This document shows, piece by piece, positions 26,446 to 35,127 of a stretch of DNA of 64,000 bases (position 1 is the stretch's first letter; each line of letters starts with the position of its first letter). A program made the position numbers and the translations under genes. The DNA comes from CAJQQK01 sp963696075 (GTDB taxonomy: Bacteria > Pseudomonadota > Alphaproteobacteria > Rhizobiales > Hyphomicrobiaceae): positions 212,371 through 276,370 of the forward strand of contig CAVOJD010000002.1 in the NCBI GenBank assembly GCA_963696075.1, in the 5' to 3' direction. The notes beneath the pieces were generated by a model. The model had not been told where the DNA came from. It did no database searches and saw nothing but the letters and a program-made list of their open reading frames with translations.

Positions 26446-26823
26446 TTAGCGGGTGGCTTTTTTCTTGCCTGCGATCGCCTTCGCAGGGCCCTTGCGGGTC
26501 CGCGCGTTGGTGTGCGTGCGCTGCCCGCGAACCGGCAGATTGCGGCGATGGCGCAGGCCCCGGTAGCAGCCAAGGTCCATCAGACGCTTGATGTTCATCG
26601 CCACTTCCCGGCGCAGATCACCCTCGACCTGATAGTCCCGGTCAATCGCTTCACGCACCTGCAGCACTTCTGCATCCGAAAGCTCGTTGACCCGCCGCTC
26701 GGCCGGAATCCCGACCGTCGCGCAGATCTGCTTCGCGAACGCCGGCCCGATGCCGTGAATGTACTGCAGCGCGATTACGACGCGCTTGCCCGTTGGAATG
26801 TTAACGCCTGCGATACGAGCCAA
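26446..26823 (-). CDS. rpsM: 30S ribosomal protein S13
   Basis: The start is a TTG preceded by GGAG (LARIAGVNIPTGKRVVIAL), since no ATG lies at the conserved N-terminus. The 125-residue protein has YIHGIGPAFAKQI, CYRGLRHRRNLPVRGQRT and the basic C-terminal tail that contacts P-site tRNA. It lies between adk and rpsK; no rpmJ or infA is found in the gap, as in several Alphaproteobacteria. Confidence 0.95.
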   Translation of the reverse strand: MARIAGVNIPTGKRVVIALQYIHGIGPAFAKQICATVGIPAERRVNELSDAEVLQVREAIDRDYQVEGDLRREVAMNIKRLMDLGCYRGLRHRRNLPVRGQRTHTNARTRKGPAKAIAGKKKATR

Positions 26824-26887
26824 GGCCGTCTCCTGCTTCTTTGGTCTCTGATCGGGCCTTGCGGCCCAAGTAATCACGGATGTGCAC

Positions 26888-26905
26888 CGGAATTCCTGAA
26901 TTCCG
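26888..26905. repeat. Perfect inverted repeat between adk and rpsM
   Basis: CGGAATTC and GAATTCCG are separated by two bases in the 298-base gap between adk and rpsM. The rest of that gap holds no gene. There is no T-run, so this is not an ordinary terminator. An operator or a processing site is possible, but nothing in the sequence decides this. Confidence 0.4.
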
Positions 26906-27121
26906 AAACGAAAACAGCGCGAGACACAGCGCCCGCGACCCGCTGCATCCCTCGTTTGAAACCTGTCATGCGGCCCTGGACCCCAGAGCCATTCACCATA
27001 TCAGGGACGTGTCGCCAGATTTTCCGGCGCCTGCGATCCCAAAGTGCGTCATGAAAGCGCACGTTGTACTAGAGCACAATCTCCCCGTCAACGCTTCCTG
27101 CCGCGGCATGCTGACACGAAC

Positions 27122-27703
27122 TCAGCCCGCCAAAATCCGGTCGATCGCCGCTGCGACCTCGTCGATGCTTTCCATCCCGTCAACCGTCTGTAGACGTCCC
27201 GTCTCGGCGTAATAGGACGACACCGGCGCCGTCTGTTCACGATAGGCATCAAGCCGCTGCTTGAAGGCGACCGGATTGTCATCCTTGCGCACCGGCAGCC
27301 CCGCAGCCTCAGTCTCCCGGACCCGGTTTTCAATCCGCGCCAGCAGCACGTCCGGGTCGACTTTGAGCTCGATAATGGCATCGAGCATCAGGCCCTTGTC
27401 CTCAAGCATCCGATCGAGAGCTGATGCCTGCGCAACCGTTCTCGGGAAACCATCAAGAATGAACCCATTGGCGCAATCCTGAGCCTCGATCCGGTCTGAC
27501 ACGATGCCGATCACAATTTCATCGGAAACCAGCGCGCCGGCCTCCATCACAGCCTTCGCCTTGAGCCCGATCGGTGTTTCCGCCTTCACCGCCGCCCGCA
27601 ACATATCGCCTGTCGAAAGCTGCGCGATGCCGTACTTCTTGACGATACGTTCGGACTGCGTGCCCTTGCCGGCGCCTGGCGGGCCTAGGAAGACTATTTT
27701 CAT
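27122..27703 (-). CDS. adk: Adenylate kinase (short-lid type)
   Basis: The 193-residue enzyme has the P-loop GPPGAGKGTQ, STGDMLRAAV for AMP binding, and DGFPRTVAQA. After IENRVRETEAAG it continues directly to VRKDDNPVAFKQRLDAY, so the zinc-type lid insert is absent, as in many alphaproteobacterial enzymes. It interconverts ATP, ADP and AMP in the cytoplasm. The start overlaps the secY stop as ATGA, so translation is coupled. Confidence 0.97.
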   Translation of the reverse strand: MKIVFLGPPGAGKGTQSERIVKKYGIAQLSTGDMLRAAVKAETPIGLKAKAVMEAGALVSDEIVIGIVSDRIEAQDCANGFILDGFPRTVAQASALDRMLEDKGLMLDAIIELKVDPDVLLARIENRVRETEAAGLPVRKDDNPVAFKQRLDAYREQTAPVSSYYAETGRLQTVDGMESIDEVAAAIDRILAG

Positions 27704-29076
27704 CGCCGCTTCTTACCCCCCCCGCCGCGCAGTTTGGATTTTTGGATAAGGCCTTCATACTGGTGCGCGACAAGGTGGCTTTGAACTTGTGACACCGTGT
27801 CCATCGTCACCGAGACCGCGATCAGCAGGGATGTCCCGCCAAGCACCGCCCCGAACGACGCCGGCACCCCGACGTTGGCGATCAAAAGCTCCGGTAGCAA
27901 ACACACCGCCGCGAGATAAATGGCGCCCACCGTCGTAATCCGCGTGAGCACGTAATCGATATACTTCGCGGTCTGCTCACCGGGACGGTACCCCGGCAGA
28001 AAGCCGCCATACTTGCGCAGGTTGTCCGCCGTCTCCTGCGGATTGAACACGACCGCCGTATAGAAGAAGCAGAAGAAGATGATCAGCACGACATAGAACA
28101 GCATATGCAGCGGCTGCCCATAGCCGAGCGCCGCCGTGATCCACTGCAGCCACTCCGGCGACTGAGTGCCCGGCCCGGCCGAGAACTGGGCCGCGGTAAT
28201 CGGCAGCAACAGCAGCGACGAGGCGAAAATCGGCGGAATGACACCGGCCGAGTTGAGCTTCAACGGCAGATGCGAGCTGTCGCCCTGGAACATCCGGTTA
28301 CCAACCTGGCGCTTCGGATACTGCACCAGCAGCCGCCGCTGTGCGCGCTCCATGAACACGATCACAACCACCGCCGCGATCATCGTCACCAGGAGCAGGA
28401 TGAGCACGAACGCCGACAGCGCGCCCTGGCTTGACAGTTCGAACAGCTGCGCCACCGCCGTCGGCAGCGCCGCCACGATCCCTGCGAAGATGATCAGCGA
28501 AATACCGTTGCCAACGCCACGCGCCGTGATCTGCTCGCCGAGCCACATCAGGAACATCGTGCCGCCAACCAGCGTGATCACGGTTGTCAGGCGGAAGAAC
28601 CAGCCTGGCTCGGTCACGATCGGACCAATGCTCGACTGCGAGGCTTCGAGGCCGATCGAGATTCCATAGGCCTGAACGGATGCCAGCAGAACCGTCAGAT
28701 AGCGCGTATACTGGTTGATCTGCTTGCGGCCCTGCTCGCCCTCTTTCTTGAGTGCGGCCAACCGCTTATCGACCGAACTCATGAGCTGCATGATGATCGA
28801 CGCGGAAATGTAGGGCATGATGTTGAGCGCGAAGATCGCCATCCGCTCCACCGCCCCGCCGGCGAACATGTTGAACATGCCAAGGATGCCGGACGACTGG
28901 CTCTGGAAGGCTTCCGCAAACGCCTGCGGATCAATCCCGGGCAGCGGAATGAACGTTCCGAACCGGTAGACAAGGAGTGCCCCCAGCGTGAACCAGATCC
29001 GCTTCTTGAGTTCCTCCGCCTTCGCAAAGGCGCCGAAATTCAAGTTGGCGGCAAGTTGTTCAGCGGCGGATGCCAT
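27700..29076 (-). CDS. secY: Preprotein translocase subunit SecY
   Basis: The 458-residue membrane protein has ten predicted helices. LLVYRFGTFIPLPGIDP is the first-helix segment, ISASIIMQLM precedes the plug region and YPKRQVGNRMFQGDSSHLPL is the conserved cytoplasmic loop. PEETADNL-type sequence (NPQETADNLRKYGGFLPG) and GGTSLLIAVSVTMDTV follow. SecY forms the protein-conducting channel with SecE, which is encoded at 57056. The gene lies between rplO and adk. The 280 bases between rplO and secY hold no gene that I can see. Confidence 0.97.
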   Translation of the reverse strand: MASAAEQLAANLNFGAFAKAEELKKRIWFTLGALLVYRFGTFIPLPGIDPQAFAEAFQSQSSGILGMFNMFAGGAVERMAIFALNIMPYISASIIMQLMSSVDKRLAALKKEGEQGRKQINQYTRYLTVLLASVQAYGISIGLEASQSSIGPIVTEPGWFFRLTTVITLVGGTMFLMWLGEQITARGVGNGISLIIFAGIVAALPTAVAQLFELSSQGALSAFVLILLLVTMIAAVVVIVFMERAQRRLLVQYPKRQVGNRMFQGDSSHLPLKLNSAGVIPPIFASSLLLLPITAAQFSAGPGTQSPEWLQWITAALGYGQPLHMLFYVVLIIFFCFFYTAVVFNPQETADNLRKYGGFLPGYRPGEQTAKYIDYVLTRITTVGAIYLAAVCLLPELLIANVGVPASFGAVLGGTSLLIAVSVTMDTVSQVQSHLVAHQYEGLIQKSKLRGGGGKKRR

Positions 29077-29356
29077 GCTCGTTCCCCTGAAGCCTGAGTG
29101 TCCAAGTCCGACGCGCGAACGCCTCGAACCTGTGCGCGATCAGCCTCTCGAAAGCCCTAGTCGAACAGCCCGTTCCATCGGCGTGTGCCGAACCGGACAA
29201 AAACTGCTCTCGTACGTGCCAAAGCGGCCGCGCTGGTCTCACGCTGCCGCCTGATATCTCGATGATCCACTTCTGAGCCACCCGGACCCGGTTGTGAATG
29301 CTGTCCATCGTCACACCGGGGCGGACAATTGCCCTGCCCGCACCGGCCCATCGGAC

Positions 29357-29884
29357 CTACTTTGAATTCTTCGCCTTCTTGTCGGCCGTCTTCTGGCGCT
29401 TGGCTTCATCTGCCTCCAGCACCTTCTTCTCAATGATGTTGACCGATCCACCCGCCTTTTCAATGGCAGCCCGCGCACTTTCTGTTGCGTGATCGGCCGT
29501 CACATTGACCGACGCCTTGATCTCGCCGCCGCCCAGAATGCGCACGCCGTCCTTGGCGCGGCGCAGAACGCCGCCGGCAACCAGGCTCTCGACCGTGATC
29601 GGCTGGCTCGCATCGATCCGCCCATCATCAATGGCAACCTGCAGCGCACCGACATTGATCGCGTTGAAGTCCTTCCGCCGCCACTTCGTGAAGCCACGCT
29701 TCGGCAGCCGCCGGTAAAGCGGCATCTGGCCGCCTTCGAAACCCTTGATGGCAACGCCCGTGCGCGACTTCTGACCCTTGACGCCGCGCCCGGCGGTCTT
29801 GCCGAGCCCCGACCCGATCCCGCGTCCAACGCGAACGCGCCGCTTCAGCGCGCCGGGATTATCGTTGAGTTCATTCAAGCGCAT
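29357..29884 (-). CDS. rplO: 50S ribosomal protein L15
   Basis: The start MRLNELNDNPGALKRR matches the family; the longest frame begins 11 codons earlier. VGRGIGSGLGKTAGRGVKGQ and GFEGGQMPLYRRLPKRGF are the L15 signatures. The C-terminal 20 residues form a Lys-rich tail. L15 is a late-assembling 50S protein. It lies between rpmD and secY. Confidence 0.97.
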   Translation of the reverse strand: MRLNELNDNPGALKRRVRVGRGIGSGLGKTAGRGVKGQKSRTGVAIKGFEGGQMPLYRRLPKRGFTKWRRKDFNAINVGALQVAIDDGRIDASQPITVESLVAGGVLRRAKDGVRILGGGEIKASVNVTADHATESARAAIEKAGGSVNIIEKKVLEADEAKRQKTADKKAKNSK

Positions 29885-29983
29885 AGCGCTCATCCTCTCG
29901 ACTTGACTTGACCTCACCGCCCGTGGCCGATGACGCCCGTTTCAATTGTTCCGCAAACCAGCGCCCGCCTCAGCGGTTCGCGC

Positions 29984-30178
29984 TCAATCCACAACTCTGA
30001 CGAGATGTGCGACCTTGGCGATCATGCCACGCACAGCCGGAGTATCCTCCAGCGTCCGCCGCCGGTTCATCTTGTTGAGCCCGAGCCCGACCAGCGTCTT
30101 GCGCTGCCGCGGGTCGCGTCTCAGCGGCGATCCGATCTGCTCGACCGTCACCGTCTTGCCCGAAGCTGCATCTGCCAT
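29984..30178 (-). CDS. rpmD: 50S ribosomal protein L30
   Basis: The 64-residue protein has VTVEQIGSPLRRDPRQRKTL and GLGLNKMNRRRTLEDTPAVR, both diagnostic of L30. Its size is normal. It sits between rpsE and rplO in the usual spc-operon order. Confidence 0.96.
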   Translation of the reverse strand: MADAASGKTVTVEQIGSPLRRDPRQRKTLVGLGLNKMNRRRTLEDTPAVRGMIAKVAHLVRVVD

Positions 30179-30243
30179 CGTCTAGCGCTTTCCTTCTAAG
30201 CCCGAAGTGCGTCGGCGCCGCTCATCCGCGACGCCCGCCAACC

Positions 30244-30855
30244 TCAGGCCGTTGCTTCACCACCGGCGGCTTCCGCCACCTCTTGTTCGCCCACCCCGTC
30301 ACGGCGACGGGCATTGAGTTCGGCCGGCTTCTTGCCACGGCGCTGAGCAACCGCCCGTGGCGGCTCCTGATGCGCCAGTGCATCGAACGTTGCACGAACC
30401 ACGTTGTAGGGGTTCGACGTCCCAAGCGACTTGGCCACGACATCCTGGATACCCAGCATCTCGAACACGGCGCGCATGGCACCGCCAGCAATGATACCGG
30501 TGCCCGGAGGCGCCGCACGCACGACGACCCGTCCCGCGCCGTGCCGGCCGGTCCCATCATGGTCCAGCGTACGACCTTCACGCAGGTGCACCCGGATCAT
30601 CGACCGCCGCGCTGCCTCGTTGGCTTTACGGATCGCTTCGGGAACTTCGCGCGCCTTGCCGTGGCCGAAGCCAACCCGGCCGTTCATGTCGCCAACGATC
30701 ACAAGGGCGGCGAAGCCGAACCGCTTACCACCCTTCACCGTTTTCGCGACGCGGTTGATGTGAACCAGCTTGTCGGTGAATTCGCTGTCTTCACGATCGC
30801 GCTCACGATCGCGTCCACGGCCTCGGCCGCCATCTCTGTCAGGGGAACGTGCCAA
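30244..30855 (-). CDS. rpsE: 30S ribosomal protein S5
   Basis: The start is a TTG (codons for LARSPDRDGG) with GAGG upstream. An Arg/Asp-rich N-terminal extension precedes the conserved LVHINRVAKTVKGGKRFGF, VGFGHGKAREVPEAI and GTGIIAGGAMRAVFE. S5 contributes to mRNA entry and decoding accuracy. A non-conserved, Ala-rich C-terminal tail of about 40 residues is present, as in other Alphaproteobacteria. Confidence 0.96.
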   Translation of the reverse strand: MARSPDRDGGRGRGRDRERDREDSEFTDKLVHINRVAKTVKGGKRFGFAALVIVGDMNGRVGFGHGKAREVPEAIRKANEAARRSMIRVHLREGRTLDHDGTGRHGAGRVVVRAAPPGTGIIAGGAMRAVFEMLGIQDVVAKSLGTSNPYNVVRATFDALAHQEPPRAVAQRRGKKPAELNARRRDGVGEQEVAEAAGGEATA

Positions 30856-30876
30856 CTTGATTGCCTCTCTCGAACC

Positions 30877-31236
30877 TTAGAAATCCAGGCCGCCTTCGCG
30901 CGCCCCGTCAGCCAGTGCCTTGATCCGGCCGTGATACAGATAACCGCCGCGATCGAACACGACCTCCTTGACGCCGGCGGCGATCGCGCGTTCCGCAATC
31001 ACCTTGCCGACGACTTCGGCGGCCGTCTTGTCGCTGCCCTTGTCGATCTTCTGGCGCAGATCCTTGTCGAGCGTCGATGCCGCCGCCAGCGTGTGGCCGT
31101 TTGCATCATCGATGATCTGCGCATAGATATTTTTCGACGAGCGGAACACCGAAAGCCTCGGACGCCCGTTCGCAACGCGACGGAGATTGCGCCTGACGCG
31201 TCCAGCGCGCCGGTCGAATTGAGAAAGCGAAGCCAT
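30877..31236 (-). CDS. rplR: 50S ribosomal protein L18
   Basis: The 119-residue protein has RRNLRRVANGRPRLSVFRS, KNIYAQIIDDANGHTL and a C-terminal FDRGGYLYHGRIKALADGAR, the 5S-rRNA-binding L18 pattern. It lies between rplF and rpsE with short gaps. Confidence 0.97.
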   Translation of the reverse strand: MASLSQFDRRAGRVRRNLRRVANGRPRLSVFRSSKNIYAQIIDDANGHTLAAASTLDKDLRQKIDKGSDKTAAEVVGKVIAERAIAAGVKEVVFDRGGYLYHGRIKALADGAREGGLDF

Positions 31237-31251
31237 GATTGAAAAGCGCCC

Positions 31252-31794
31252 TTACTTCTTCTTGCCTTCCTTGCGGAAGATGTATTCGCCCTGATAGCGC
31301 ACGCCCTTGCCCTGGTAGGGCTCCGGCGGCCGGTATCCGCGGATCTCGGCAGCGACCTGTCCGACCTGCTGCTTGTTGATGCCCGTGACCGTGATGATTT
31401 CCTGCTTGTTGCCACCGACGATCACGTCGACTCCGGTTGGAACCTTGTGCAGCACCTCGTGGCTGAACCCGAGGTTGAGCTGCAGCGTGTCCTTGCCCTT
31501 CATCTGCGCGCGGTAGCCGACGCCCTGGATCTCGAGCGTCTTCGTGAAGCCATCGGTTACGCCCTGCATCAGGTTCGCAACCATGGTCCGCGACATGCCC
31601 CACATCGAGCGCGCCTTCTTGGTGTCGTCCGCCGGCGTGAAGACGAAACCATCATCGGTCTTCTCGATCTTGACGTCATCCGGCACCGTGAACGACAACT
31701 CGCCCTTGGGCCCCTTCACCTGAAGGTGCTGACCCTCGAGCGTTACCGTCACCTTATCCGGCACCGGCACCGGTTTTTTGCCAATACGTGACAT
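31252..31794 (-). CDS. rplF: 50S ribosomal protein L6
   Basis: The 180-residue protein starts MSRIGKKPVPVPDKVTV. It has the duplicated L6 domains and the GYRPPEPYQGKGVRYQGE signature near the C-terminus. L6 lies by the factor-binding site of the 50S subunit. Order and spacing with rpsH and rplR are normal. Confidence 0.98.
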   Translation of the reverse strand: MSRIGKKPVPVPDKVTVTLEGQHLQVKGPKGELSFTVPDDVKIEKTDDGFVFTPADDTKKARSMWGMSRTMVANLMQGVTDGFTKTLEIQGVGYRAQMKGKDTLQLNLGFSHEVLHKVPTGVDVIVGGNKQEIITVTGINKQQVGQVAAEIRGYRPPEPYQGKGVRYQGEYIFRKEGKKK

Positions 31795-31885
31795 GACGTT
31801 TCAACCTTTCATGCACCGGGATGAGATCTCCATCACCCCTGAACTCCGTGGAACCCGCCAGGGGCCCACCTTCGAATGACCAGCC

Positions 31886-32284
31886 TTAGAACACGTTGCA
31901 GAGGATCTCACCGCCAACGTTCTCTTCGCGCGCGCGCCAGTCGGACATCACGCCCTTCGGCGTCGACAGGATCGCAACACCAAGACCGTTCGACACCGTC
32001 GGGATGTCCTTGACGGCCGAGTAGACCCGCCGCCCAGGCTTCGACACGCGCTTGATCTCGCGGATCGCCGGCTGCCCGTTGGTATACTTGAGCTCGATCT
32101 CGATTTCCGCTTGGGCGCCTTTTTGCTCGACCTGCGTGAAACCGCGGATATAGCCCTCGTCCTGCAGGACTTCGAGCACGTTGGTGCGCAGCTTGGACGC
32201 CGGCGTCGACGTCTTCGGCCGGCGGCGCATCTGTGCGTTGCGGATACGGGTGAGCATGTCACCGAGGGGATCGTTCATTGGCAT
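31886..32284 (-). CDS. rpsH: 30S ribosomal protein S8
   Basis: The 132-residue protein starts MPMNDPLGDMLTRIRNAQ. SKPGRRVYSAVKDIP and GVAILSTPKGVMSDWRARE near the C-terminus are the S8 signatures. In E. coli S8 also represses spc-operon translation by binding the mRNA near rplE; no such site could be judged here. Confidence 0.97.
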   Translation of the reverse strand: MPMNDPLGDMLTRIRNAQMRRRPKTSTPASKLRTNVLEVLQDEGYIRGFTQVEQKGAQAEIEIELKYTNGQPAIREIKRVSKPGRRVYSAVKDIPTVSNGLGVAILSTPKGVMSDWRAREENVGGEILCNVF

Positions 32285-32297
32285 CTGGAGATCCTCC

Positions 32298-32603
32298 TTA
32301 CCAGCTCGACTTCGTCATGCCAGGGATCATGCCCTGCGAGGCAAGCTCGCGCAGCTGGTTCCGGCAGATCTTCATTTTGCGATAGAACGCCCGCGGACGC
32401 CCTGTGATTTCACACCGGTTACGCACCCGCGTCTTGGACGAATTGCGCGGCAGTTCGGCAAGCTTGAGCTGGGCGGCAAAACGCTCTTCCATCGGCCTCG
32501 TGCGATCATCGATGATCGCCTTCAGGGCCGCGCGCTTTCCTGCGTACTGCTCAACCATGCGGCGCCGCCGCTTGTTCGTCTCGATCTTGCTCTCTTTAGC
32601 CAT
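32298..32603 (-). CDS. rpsN: 30S ribosomal protein S14 (zinc-free type)
   Basis: The 101-residue protein is the long form of S14: MAKESKIETNKRRRRMVEQY, then NRCEITGRPRAFYRKMKICR and LASQGMIPGMTKSSW. The CxxC pairs of the short zinc form are absent. It sits between rplE and rpsH. Confidence 0.97.
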   Translation of the reverse strand: MAKESKIETNKRRRRMVEQYAGKRAALKAIIDDRTRPMEERFAAQLKLAELPRNSSKTRVRNRCEITGRPRAFYRKMKICRNQLRELASQGMIPGMTKSSW

Positions 32604-32654
32604 CTAAATCTCCGGAGGCCTTCCAGCACATGCTGTGGTTCCTCTGATTGTTGC

Positions 32655-33248
32655 CTACTCGGGGAACGGGAAGTTGAGCTGCTTGAGCAGCGCACGCGCC
32701 TCAGCGTCCGTCTTGGCACTGGTCACCACGATGATGTCCATGCCCCAGATTTCATCGACCTTGTCGTAATCGATTTCCGGAAACACGATGTGCTCCTTGA
32801 GCCCCATCGCGAAATTGCCCCGGCCATCGAAGCTCTTCGCGTTGAGCCCGCGGAAATCCTTCACCCGCGGCAACGCAATCGTCGTCAGCCGGTCGAGGAA
32901 TTCATACATCCGCATTCCGCGAAGCGTAACCTTCGCCCCAAGCGCCATGCCTTCGCGCACCTTGAACGATGCGATCGATTTGCGCGCCCGCGTGATAACC
33001 GGCCGCTGACCGGTGATCAGGGCCAGGTCGTTCGCCGCGTTCTCGACCTTCTTGCGGTCGTTGACGGCCTCGCCGATGCCCATGTTCACGACGATCTTCT
33101 CAACCTTCGGCACCTGCATGACGTTCTTGTAGCTGAACTCTTCAAGCAGTGCCTTGCGCGCGGTCTCTTCGTAGAGCACCTTCGCGCGAGGCCGATAGTC
33201 GGCCGGCCGGGCCGCAACGCCCGCCTCTGCAGTTTGTCCTTCGGCCAT
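32655..33248 (-). CDS. rplE: 50S ribosomal protein L5
   Basis: The protein has a non-conserved N-terminal extension of about 20 residues, then YEETARKALLEEFSYKNVMQ, KIVVNMGIGEAVNDRK and RGMRMYEFLDRLTTIALPRV. L5 binds 5S rRNA in the central protuberance. The gene starts three bases before the rplX stop region and is closely coupled to it. Confidence 0.97.
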   Translation of the reverse strand: MAEGQTAEAGVAARPADYRPRAKVLYEETARKALLEEFSYKNVMQVPKVEKIVVNMGIGEAVNDRKKVENAANDLALITGQRPVITRARKSIASFKVREGMALGAKVTLRGMRMYEFLDRLTTIALPRVKDFRGLNAKSFDGRGNFAMGLKEHIVFPEIDYDKVDEIWGMDIIVVTSAKTDAEARALLKQLNFPFPE

Positions 33249-33251
33249 CTC

Positions 33252-33578
33252 TTACGTCCTTTCCGGGATCAGCTCGCCGGAGCGCTTCGCATAGCGCACC
33301 TTCCGGCCATCCTCGAGAAACTTGAAACCGACCCGCGTCGGCTTGCCATCCTGCGGATCTTCATGCGCCAGGTTCGACAGGTCGATCGCCGCTTCCTTGG
33401 AAACGATCCCGCCCTGCGCAGCAGCAGTCTGCTTCTGGTGACGGCGCACCATGTTGACGCCGCGCACAATCGCCCGGTTCTCTTTCGGCATCATGGTGAG
33501 AATCTCACCCTGCTTGCCCTGGTCACGCCCGGTCAGCACAACGACACGGTCGCCCTTCTTAAACTTCAACGACGGCAT
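33252..33578 (-). CDS. rplX: 50S ribosomal protein L24
   Basis: The 108-residue protein carries the KOW motif KKGDRVVVLTGRDQGKQGE near its start, then GVNMVRRHQKQT and LEDGRKVRYAKRSGELI. L24 starts 50S assembly. It begins three bases after the rplN stop codon. Confidence 0.97.
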   Translation of the reverse strand: MPSLKFKKGDRVVVLTGRDQGKQGEILTMMPKENRAIVRGVNMVRRHQKQTAAAQGGIVSKEAAIDLSNLAHEDPQDGKPTRVGFKFLEDGRKVRYAKRSGELIPERT

Positions 33579-33581
33579 CGC

Positions 33582-33950
33582 TCACAAAACCTCCGGCGCG
33601 AGAGAAACAATCTTCATGTGGTTCTTGCCCCTGAGCTCACGCGTCACGGGCCCGAAGATACGCGTGCCAACCGGCTCACCCGAGGCGTTGATCAGCACCG
33701 CCGCGTTGCGGTCGAAGCGGATCAGCGAGCCATCCGGACGGCGGACACCCTTCGCCGTGCGAACCACCACGGCTTTCATCACTTGGCCCTTCTTGACGCG
33801 ACCGCGCGGGATCGCCTCCTTGACGGACACCACGATAATATCGCCGATTGAAGCGTACTTGCGCTTCGAACCGCCGATCACCTTGATGCACTGGACCCGG
33901 CGGGCGCCGGAATTGTCCGCGACATCGAGATTAGTCTGCATCTGGATCAT
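33582..33950 (-). CDS. rplN: 50S ribosomal protein L14
   Basis: The 122-residue protein starts MIQMQTNLDVADNSGARRVQ and has GDIIVVSVKEAIPRG and FDRNAAVLINASGEPVGTRI, matching L14 over its full length. It is the first gene of the spc-type group, after rpsQ. Confidence 0.98.
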   Translation of the reverse strand: MIQMQTNLDVADNSGARRVQCIKVIGGSKRKYASIGDIIVVSVKEAIPRGRVKKGQVMKAVVVRTAKGVRRPDGSLIRFDRNAAVLINASGEPVGTRIFGPVTRELRGKNHMKIVSLAPEVL

Positions 33951-34050
33951 CGGGCTTGTCCTTCAATCAATTCCTGTTTCGCCGCGAAACCGCAGCCGTT
34001 AGGAACGCGCAACCATTGCCCGCGCGCGCACCCCGCTAACATCTTGACGC

Positions 34051-34293
34051 CTATTCGCCCTGCGGCGTGGCAACGAGCGCCCACCGCTTGAGCTTCGAAA
34101 TCGGCGCCGTCTCTTGAATCCGCACCCGATCACCCACCTTCGCCGAGTTGCTCTCGTCGTGTGCGTGATACTTCTTCGAGCGCCTGACGACCTTCTTGTA
34201 GAGCGGGTGCGTATAACGCCGCTCGACCTCGACAACGATCGTCTTGTCGGTCTTGTCCGACACTACCGTGCCTTGCAGAATGCGCTTGGGCAT
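34051..34293 (-). CDS. rpsQ: 30S ribosomal protein S17
   Basis: The 80-residue protein starts MPKRILQGTVVSDKTDKTIV and has YKKVVRRSKKYHAHDE and VGDRVRIQETAPISKLKRW, the S17 pattern. It lies between rpmC and rplN. Confidence 0.97.
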   Translation of the reverse strand: MPKRILQGTVVSDKTDKTIVVEVERRYTHPLYKKVVRRSKKYHAHDESNSAKVGDRVRIQETAPISKLKRWALVATPQGE

Positions 34294-34303
34294 TTATGAC
34301 TCC

Positions 34304-34552
34304 TCAGCCGTTCGACGCCTGCTCCGCCTGCGCGGCGGGGGCTTGTTGTTTACGACCGGCGCCACCGGCCTTCCTTTGCCGCGCGATCGTCTTGATCCGC
34401 GCGATATCGCGACGCACCTGACGCACCCGCGCCGTGTTGTCGAGCTGGCCCGACGCCGCCTGGAAGCGCAGGTTGAACTGCTCGCGCTTCAGCTTGACCA
34501 GTTCATCGTCGAGCTGATCCAGCGTCAGGTCTTTAATCTCCGAGGGCTTCAT
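34304..34552 (-). CDS. rpmC: 50S ribosomal protein L29
   Basis: The start is the ATG of MKPSEIKDLTLDQLDDEL, seven codons inside the longest frame. KLKREQFNLRFQAASGQL and RVRQVRRDIARIKTI are the L29 signature. The C-terminal 20 residues are an Ala/Gln-rich extension. L29 lies at the tunnel exit. The gene order is rplP, rpmC, rpsQ. Confidence 0.95.
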   Translation of the reverse strand: MKPSEIKDLTLDQLDDELVKLKREQFNLRFQAASGQLDNTARVRQVRRDIARIKTIARQRKAGGAGRKQQAPAAQAEQASNG

Positions 34553-34635
34553 CGTCTCGAGGCCTTCTCTCATCTAACCGATGCCGTCACGGCATCGAAC
34601 CACACCAATTATCCAGCCACGCCGTCCCGCCAACC

Positions 34636-35049
34636 TTAGGCGCCGACCCGCGTGATAACCCTCGTCTTGATCGGCAGCTTCGCAGCGCCCAGTCTCAACG
34701 CTTCGCGCGCCACATCATCCGGCACGCCGTCGAGTTCAAACATGATCCGGCCCGGGTGCACGCGCGCAGCCCAGTAATCCGGCGAGCCCTTGCCCTTGCC
34801 CATCCGCACTTCCGCCGGCTTCGACGACACCGGCAGATCCGGGAAGATCCGGATCCACACGCGCCCGGCCCGCTTCATGTGCCGCGTGATCGCGCGTCGT
34901 GCCGCCTCGATCTGGCGCGCCGTGATGCGCTCCGGTTCGACCGCCTTGAGGCCATGCGAACCGAAATTCAGCGTCGTGCCACCTTTGGCCGTACCTTTGA
35001 TCCGCCCTTTGTGCGCCTTGCGGAACTTCGTGCGCTTTGGCTGCAGCAT
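34636..35049 (-). CDS. rplP: 50S ribosomal protein L16
   Basis: The 137-residue protein starts MLQPKRTKFRKAHKGRIKGT. RMGKGKGSPDYWAARVHPGR is the conserved loop near the peptidyl transferase centre and contains the arginine that is hydroxylated in E. coli. It lies between rpsC and rpmC. Confidence 0.98.
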   Translation of the reverse strand: MLQPKRTKFRKAHKGRIKGTAKGGTTLNFGSHGLKAVEPERITARQIEAARRAITRHMKRAGRVWIRIFPDLPVSSKPAEVRMGKGKGSPDYWAARVHPGRIMFELDGVPDDVAREALRLGAAKLPIKTRVITRVGA

Positions 35050-35127
35050 TGTCTCAAACCTTCTCTTCTCGAATGAGCGTCACCGGCCCATCAGCGAGGC
35101 CGGCCCCCGCACACATCGCTCAAACCG

